This document shows positions 57,754 to 64,000 of a DNA stretch of 64,000 nucleotides, in pieces. The notes under the pieces were generated by a model. The model saw only the letters and a program-made list of their open reading frames with translations, was not told the origin of the DNA and did not search any database. The position numbers were made by a program, and so were the translations under genes. The stretch comes from Adineta ricciae (lineage: Eukaryota > Rotifera > Eurotatoria > Adinetida > Adinetidae), in assembly GCA_905250025.1 (NCBI GenBank), contig CAJNOJ010000404.1, positions 16,983-80,982 on the forward strand, read 5' to 3'. Within the stretch, counting starts at the first letter, position 1. The number at the start of each line of letters is the position of its first letter.

Positions 57754-60750
57754 ATGAACATTCTTTTATTAATATTTCTTTTTGGAAATATATTTTCAAT
57801 CAAAGCAAAAGAATTTTCGTGTAATACAAATCGATCGTGTGGTTGTGGAAAAAGAAATGTTGAATATAGTGCAGAATCTAAACCATCCAGTTGGCCAATG
57901 ATTGTGTCGGTTCAGTATGATTATTCACATGTTTGTGAAGGATCGATTTTAGCTGATTCATTTATTTTAACATCGGCGAATTGTGTTCGACGATTTTTAA
58001 GAGATGTTAAACATAGAAAAGTAAGTATTCTTGTTGAAATATCTGAAGAATTCCAACGAATAACAATTGATAATGTAATAATTCATCCAAATTGGAATGG
58101 ATATGAAAACGATATTGCTTTACTTCATTTATCTCGATCATTACCATCAACAAGTCGAACATGTCTTTCGAGTCAAAATCCATCGGTTGGTGATACAAGT
58201 TTGGTCATTGTTCAATGGAATTCAAATAATCCACATATTTTACGACAAAGATTTGTTTCATTTACTGAACATAATTATACAAATTGTAATAATTCAAATC
58301 AACAGTTCTGCGTACATTTAAGAACTATCACTGAAAGTAAAGAAAATTTATCCGAAAATGAAAAAGAATTGTTTAAAATTTTTATTTAGATACTTGTTAT
58401 GGTACGCTTATTGAAATCATCTTATCAGCGAGTCGAAAGAGCATTTGAGTAGTGGCAGTACAGTGAAGGGATTTTCTTCTTTTTCTTCCCACTCTCTAAT
58501 CACATTTTCTATGTTATTAGACATACTCTACAGTCCAGTATTTCAATGGTTTGATGATCATTGGGAACAAGTTGGCATTTCATCATTTCCATCGATTACC
58601 TGCAAAACGAATTCGATTCTAAGCTCTACTCGAATTGCTTATTATCGACAATGGATTGAAGAAAATTTAAAAACGAATAACAAAATGCTAAGAAGAAACG
58701 AAAATTCTCCAACGATCACATACCGATGTGGCCGTCGGGAAAACACATGTGGTTGTGGTTCTGTAAATGCTGAATTTATTGAGGAAAACGGACATCCAGC
58801 CAAACCTCTTAGTTGGCCAATGATTGTTTCAATTCGTCTAAACAGGAAACATTTATGCAGTGGTTCGATATTAAATGATTCGTTCATCTTAACATCTGCT
58901 TCATGTATTGCAAATATATCTATAATTGGCCTAACTATTATAGCTGGTGTTCACAATCTTTCTTCAGAAAATTTCGGAATTCTTCGAAAAGTTGATCGAG
59001 TATTTGTTCATCCAGGTTATCTGGGAATATTCAATGATTACATCAATGATATTTCTATTTTACATATATCGGAACCGTTTGATTTAGACGATAATACATT
59101 AATTAAACAAACATGTTTAGTAGAAAAAATTTCTCCGACATCGCCATCATATTTCTATCCATATACGGACGATAAATTAGCATTGATCGGATGGGGAACA
59201 ATGAATTGCGACAAGAAAAATGAAAATAACTCTCTTCAACAAATTTTAGTGTATACAGGAAGGCCTTCTAACAAAAATTGCTATATATTAGAAGAACATA
59301 CATCTGCGCAATTTTGTGCTGGACTTGCGAATCAAACTTCAGGTTAACATTCTCTTTTCGACAATGAAAACATAACTTACGACATTTTTAAATTCTTTTT
59401 AGTTTCTTGTGTTGGTATGTTCAAAAATATTTGATTATAAATTTTACTTTTAGAAATTTAGCCGATCCGGGGAGTCCAATATTTCAATGGGACTATGATC
59501 GTTGGGTACAAGTTGGAATTGCTTCATATGTGATCGATTGTTTACCATTCAGAAACTTACCACTTTACACAAGAACTATTGAATATAACGAATGGATTTC
59601 TTCAATTGTAAATGATTGTCCAACACAACCGATTGAAACAATGACGAAACTTCCGATAACATATTCATGTGATTCGACACTGTCATGTGGTTGTAGCTCT
59701 TCTCCTGTTAGTTTGACTCCAGTACGTATTATTGGTGGAGAGAATGCAATTGAATCAAGTTGGTCAATGATTGTTTCATTGAGATTAAACGGAAATGATG
59801 AACACATGTGTGGTGCAAGTATTTTATCTAATTCATATATTCTAACAGCAGCTCATTGTATTATGCATGATCCACTGCTTTCTTCGATGAATTTAACAAT
59901 GGTAGATAATGCAACAATTGCTGTTGGAATGACAAATATTTCCGATCCAAGTCAAATTATACGTTCAGTTGATAAATTTTATGTTCATCCAGAATATATT
60001 GGTAGACGAGATGGATATCGTCATGATATAGCTGTTTTACATTTAAATCAATCATTGAGTATTGGTGTCGATAATCCCTTATTAAGAAAAACATGTATTC
60101 ATCGTGTTGATCCGCCATTAATAAGTCATGAGTATATTAAAAATGGTACTCGACTGAGTGTTATTGGATGGGGAACTACAGTATCGGGTGAAGATAAAAG
60201 TCCGATAATTCTTCAACAAACAGAAGTTTTTGCAATGGATAATGATGATCTCATATGTACAGATGCAATGGATGATCCACATACACAATTTTGTGCAGGA
60301 TTATATGAGGGTGGAAAAGGTAAGGAAGATCTTTCTGCTTCTATGAAATCATGATTGTTGTCTTTAGATTCTTGTCAAGGTGATTCAGGTGGACCCATAT
60401 TTCACTGGACAGGAAAATATTGGGAACAAGTTGGTATTGTTTCACACGGGCGTGGTTGTGCTGTTGCTGGTAGTCCGGGTATTTATACAAGATTATCATA
60501 TTATTATGATTGGATTAATGATATTCTTAAAACAAATGATGAATATATAGAACCAGAGATAATTTCAACAAATAAATCTTCTACGGTAACAATTATTTAT
60601 TCTTCTGTTACAACCACTTCTACAATATTTATAACATCAAATCATAGTATTTACGATACATCGTCAACAACAACAGACAATAAAAGAAATAGTGCGTACA
60701 GATTTGAAATAAATCTTTTTCTTTGCGTCATATTTTTATTTTTATTTTAA
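57754..60750 (+). CDS. Three-domain trypsin-like protease, two domains catalytically degenerate, copy 2
   Basis: Exons 57754-58336, 58390-58401, 58521-59342, 59403-59414, 59462-60319 and 60368-60750 give 889 residues, with the same phases and the same two 12-nt microexons as copy 1. Domain 1 again has TSANC and no Ser-site, domain 2 TSASC and ADPGSP, domain 3 TAAHC, HDIAVLH and [10 protein letters not shown]. The first domain is slightly shorter through small in-frame indels (for example NWNGYEND against [12 protein letters not shown]). In-frame indels and open frames in both copies argue that the degenerate domains are still maintained. Confidence 0.8.
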
Positions 60751-60981
60751 TTTAAAATAAAAAAAAGAAAACTGCAATCTTGAGGGTGAGGACGCGAGCA
60801 GGATTGATATATGACTATCCTATACGTACATTCTTATGATCCTTCAACTTTTTGTGCATATCATCTTCGTCTCAATTGAAATAATGAATCATTAAAATGT
60901 ATTATTATTGCAAGATCATGCTGATACATCAACGTATAACAAAGCAGTGATTTTAGTTACCTGTGCTGCAGAAATACACGA

Positions 60982-61338
60982 TTGATCGTCAGAAATATGG
61001 TCTACTGTTCATCAAATGTATCATGTTCACGATGGGCGTACGTCATCCTTATTATTCAATGGACATATACTATAGTTACCGGTGGATACCATGTCAATCA
61101 TTATTTAAACGCTACTAAATACTATGACGTATCAACCGATAGTTGGACAGTCGCTATCATAAGGAGTCTTAGAAAAATTCTGCAGATTTTTGCAATAATT
61201 GAAAAAGGTTCTGCCAATGTTGCTCGATATCGAATTCGATTGAAATCGCAATATCACAAAACTGTAGAAAACTTCGCTTCACTCGAACGTCTCGTTCGAG
61301 CTATTGCGTATTCACTTAAAACAATTATATATAAATGA
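60982..61338 (+). pseudogene. Kelch-repeat fragment
   Basis: The ORF contains VTGGYHVNHYLNATKYYDVS then TDSWT, a single kelch blade (GG...Y...W). The sequence around it does not continue the pattern. Absent from the equivalent place in copy 1. Probably a fragment of a kelch-motif gene; function none. Confidence 0.4.
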
Positions 61339-62415
61339 GGAGCAAGAAGAATAAAGAAAATTGATGGGCGACGGATACTATGAGTGTCTAATTGGACTAA
61401 TCCTTTATTTACTATTTTAAATGAACTAATGTATTGACCTTTGTGGTACTAACTTATACCGTAAAGTATCAGTCGGATGCATAATTAATTTGACTATTAC
61501 TCAGTTGCAAATAGCATAAAGTCATTTGCGTCATAAATTCTCCATAACAGATACGTCAAATCTTTTGGATAAAGCCTTCTTGTCTATCTTCGGTTATATA
61601 TTCGTTTGTTAATGCCATCGGCGTAACGAATTTTCGAAGTAAAAGGAGAATATGGTCTATTTCGTATACGAAATCGGCTCACAAAAGTAGTAGCAAATGT
61701 ATTCAAATTACTGATTTGTAAACACATAAAGATGTGATGTTCGAACAAAAATATTTATCATTTGAATACTTCGAACGGGCAGAAATTAATGGAAATTCTT
61801 CAGTCGTTCATATTGTTGAGACAAATGTTGCGACCTTTGACGGTAACCGCTCCACACAAATCTAGTAGTTCATTGAAATATTTATAAGAAAATTTAAAGT
61901 ACTAAAAGGTGAGATATTTGATTACTGATAGAAGAGGAAAAATACCCTCAATAAATTGAAAACGAAATCATGATCAGTAGTGTAATGCAATTTATGTCTT
62001 CTGATAATACTATGACTGAATAAAAAAGAAGTTAGGGGCCAAGAAATGAATATAATAATTTGAGATGATGTACGAGATTAATCGACCTGGGTTTTAGCAA
62101 AGTTGCAGTATTGTTATTGTTTGGAGAAAAAGAATGACTTACAGAGAAGATTTATTTACTTGGTATCGATGATCGGTACTAAGAAGTCGATTAAATCTTC
62201 GACAAATATTTTATTGAGATGCCATGCGTCCACAATGTGAATATTGAGCGATATTACCTTTTTCCGCATAATCACTAACCTACATTTCTGATTGCGAATG
62301 AGCAGCATCTACGCACATTCCTCAACTTATATTTGTGTCAATAAAGTTTATTTCTATAAGACAAAAGAACGGTTCGAAAAAGACAACAAAAACCTTTCTG
62401 TGATTCGTATTAAAT
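61339..62415. other. Non-coding interval
   Basis: No supported gene. The last about 200 bp is 3' flank shared with 42.58-42.82 kb. Confidence 0.5.
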
Positions 62416-62957
62416 TCAATGACCAGTTGCTAACCAAATTGCATTTCCTGTATTCGCCGATTTCTTCAATAATTCATCATTGATCATAAACCCTGGTCCA
62501 CCCTCACTTTCATCAACATACTTTCCTCTAAGAACACAACCACACATACAAGTGCAAAACCCATTTTCGTTGTAACAGCCCGGCATGCTCCAAACTGATC
62601 GTGTGCACGTACCCTAAACACAATTGAGCCAGATGAGACAATCTTGTATAGACTGAAGAGCGTTTTCGAACAAATCGCTCCGAAATATTGGCGGTTGCAA
62701 CATGATTTTCTAGTAGCGTCTCTTCTCATATTGTGGAAAGTTTGCTGGTAATTCAAATAACTAATTACCAATTATTTCGGCTCAGTGTGATCTCATTCAT
62801 TTTGAGTATCGTCTAAAGAAACTTTCTTTTTTGAACTTACAATATGTCTATAAAGAAGACATCCATTTCGAGGAATTTCTAAACGTGTCGTCGTTCCATT
62901 GGACCATGTTCCAACAAATTTATCGGTCGGAGTACAAACACTGCAACAGCCACCCAT
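62416..62957 (-). CDS. Small Cys-rich protein with MGGCCS start, second intact copy
   Basis: Exon 1 (62957-62841) and exon 2 (62613-62416) have the same lengths and splice sites as at 42.8-43.4 kb. The product is 104 residues with the MGGCCSVCTPTDKFVGTWSN start and GTCTRSVWSMPGCYNENGF leading to TCMCGC. The intron is about 12 bp shorter. Coding differences are few and intron differences many, including loss of frame, which supports selection on the spliced product. Confidence 0.65.
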
Positions 62958-63804
62958 GTGGAAGACCCAAGCGAAAAGACAAAAATAAATGACGAAGCAC
63001 TGCGTTCTACTGACGATGGTTGATGCTTAAATAGCCTTTTCTCGCAAGATGTTTTGTGAAAAATGTTTCGGGTACTCTTCTGACGTCAAACAACACTATT
63101 GCCGTTTTTTTCTTTTTTTCTGTTTGTTTAACAAGGAATCAAATAAAAATCACCAGATTTTATGTACTGAAAGAATTTTACAAAAATTGTCATTGTCAAA
63201 CAAAGAGAATGTTTCGAAACCACGCGGCAACATTTGCTCTACTTACGATGAGCTTCATGAGTGTATCTACTCGGTGGATCCATGGAGACCCAACTACTTT
63301 TTGGAAGGTTTTTTTCGTCTGAAATATTCGATCTTTGTTAGAAGCGCTTTTTCGAAATTTTTTAGTACTTATAAATATCAAATAAGTCTAAAAACATGTT
63401 TTTTGGTAATAATTAGACTCCTCTTATTGAAAGTCATGTGGTGAGCCATATTTTCTATGTATATATATATAATAACAGTCCTATTTAGAGCATACCAAAA
63501 GTAATGACGTCACCTTCATAGTATTGCATATAAGGCCGATAGAAATCTTTAAAAATATTGAATGATTTCAAGTCGCCTGGACTTTCTTCGAAATTTTACT
63601 ATGGAGATGCGAAAGAGCTTACCACGTATGCGTAAAAAACAAACAAAGGACGCGCATGTTTGACACATACACGTGACTGGCTATGAAATTAGTCGACAAG
63701 AAAAAAGATAAGATCAGTAGCAACATGTTCTAGATGACACATCATAGTGCCTGCGACGTAGACCATGAGAGAATCACGACCACTCATCGCGCTCTTCAAA
63801 CGGA
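62958..63804. other. Upstream region of the Cys-rich gene, copy 2
   Basis: Shares 43.4-44.44 kb with deletions (about 0.25 kb missing near 63.34 kb). No other gene supported. Confidence 0.5.
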
Positions 63805-64000
63805 TAAAGAACACTTTCGTTTCTATATTAAAGTGCGCACTGCACTTCATATTCAGCCAACAGGCATTCATAACGAATTACATACTGTCTTTGGTGGTCA
63901 AGCCCCCTTCTCAGGACTGTTCAAAGGTGGTCGAAATCGTTTCATGAAGGTCGAGAAAAAGTTGAAGATGAAGAAAGATATGTAGGAGGACAGCATCCGA
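63805..64000 (+). pseudogene. Mariner-type transposase HTH remnant, copy 2 (window edge)
   Basis: Reads DKEHFRFYIKVRTALHIQPT from a lost start (ACG where copy 1 has ATG). A 1-base loss in a C run then shifts frame before the second HTH. It keeps the 23 bp missing from copy 1. Runs off the window. Confidence 0.6.

Larger units (their letters stand above)
48526..64000. repeat. Gene block, copy 2 (partner 25834-44900)
   Basis: Second copy in direct orientation, starting at an N gap and running off the window. It lacks a few hundred bp to over 1 kb of copy 1 in non-coding parts (notably around 35.6-38.4 kb) and has extra sequence with a kelch remnant at 61 kb. Either haplotypes placed in series or a real segmental duplication. 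Confidence 0.9.

Noticed and set aside
1-64000. tRNA, rRNA and CRISPR arrays
   Set aside because: I looked for box B-like GTTCGAATCC contexts and for regular spaced repeats and found none convincing; matches such as TTCGAATCC near 2892 lie in coding sequence.

Overview
This window looks like bdelloid rotifer DNA (Adineta or Rotaria type). It is AT-rich eukaryotic sequence with short spliceosomal introns (about 50-150 bp). Animal gene families (rhodopsin-like GPCR, DHFR, CAP/PAN, trypsin-like proteases) sit beside genes not expected in animals: urea carboxylase, allophanate hydrolase and a fungal/bacterial-type Ap4A phosphorylase. Decayed copies of families that are expanded in bdelloids are also present (F-box/LRR, ADP-ribosyltransferase, NHL, kelch). 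The assignment comes from gene content and family resemblance, not from a search.

Assembly. N characters at 3689, 8383, 10093, 12427, 15083-15164, 48511-48525 and 51140 cut the window into eight contig-like pieces. Several joins lie exactly where duplicated sequence meets, so order and orientation across them are uncertain.

Layout. (1) 1-10.3 kb is degraded accessory DNA: a spliced DDE transposase running off the left edge, a frameshifted GPCR, fold-back repeats with telomere-like cores, a mucin-like Thr/Ser repeat gene, and remnants of a piggyBac-type transposase, an F-box gene, an ADP-ribosyltransferase and a caspase-like protein. (2) 10.5-15.1 kb holds two direct copies of the 3' part of a urea carboxylase gene with its 3' flank. 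(3) 15.2-25.8 kb holds a sulfotransferase, a five-exon PAN-PAN-CAP secreted protein, and an intact GPCR inverted relative to the one at 1.8 kb. (4) 25.8-44.9 kb is a gene block: urea carboxylase (3'-truncated) head-to-head with allophanate hydrolase, then Ap4A phosphorylase, an anchored cupin, a dead alkylglycerol-monooxygenase-like gene, DHFR, a three-domain trypsin-like protease and a small Cys-rich gene. (5) 44.9-47.9 kb is a decayed DNA transposon. (6) 48.5-64.0 kb repeats block 4 in the same order and orientation, at about allele-level divergence judged by eye.

How the genes work together. Urea carboxylase (ATP- and biotin-dependent, urea to allophanate) and allophanate hydrolase (allophanate to ammonia and CO2) together form the urea amidolyase route. 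They are divergently transcribed from a roughly 640-bp shared intergenic region. No urea carboxylase copy is complete in this window. The most unusual animal-side genes are the tandem protease, whose first two domains have lost catalytic residues while the third keeps them, and a two-exon Cys-rich gene starting Met-Gly-Gly-Cys-Cys that occurs as two intact and two decayed copies.
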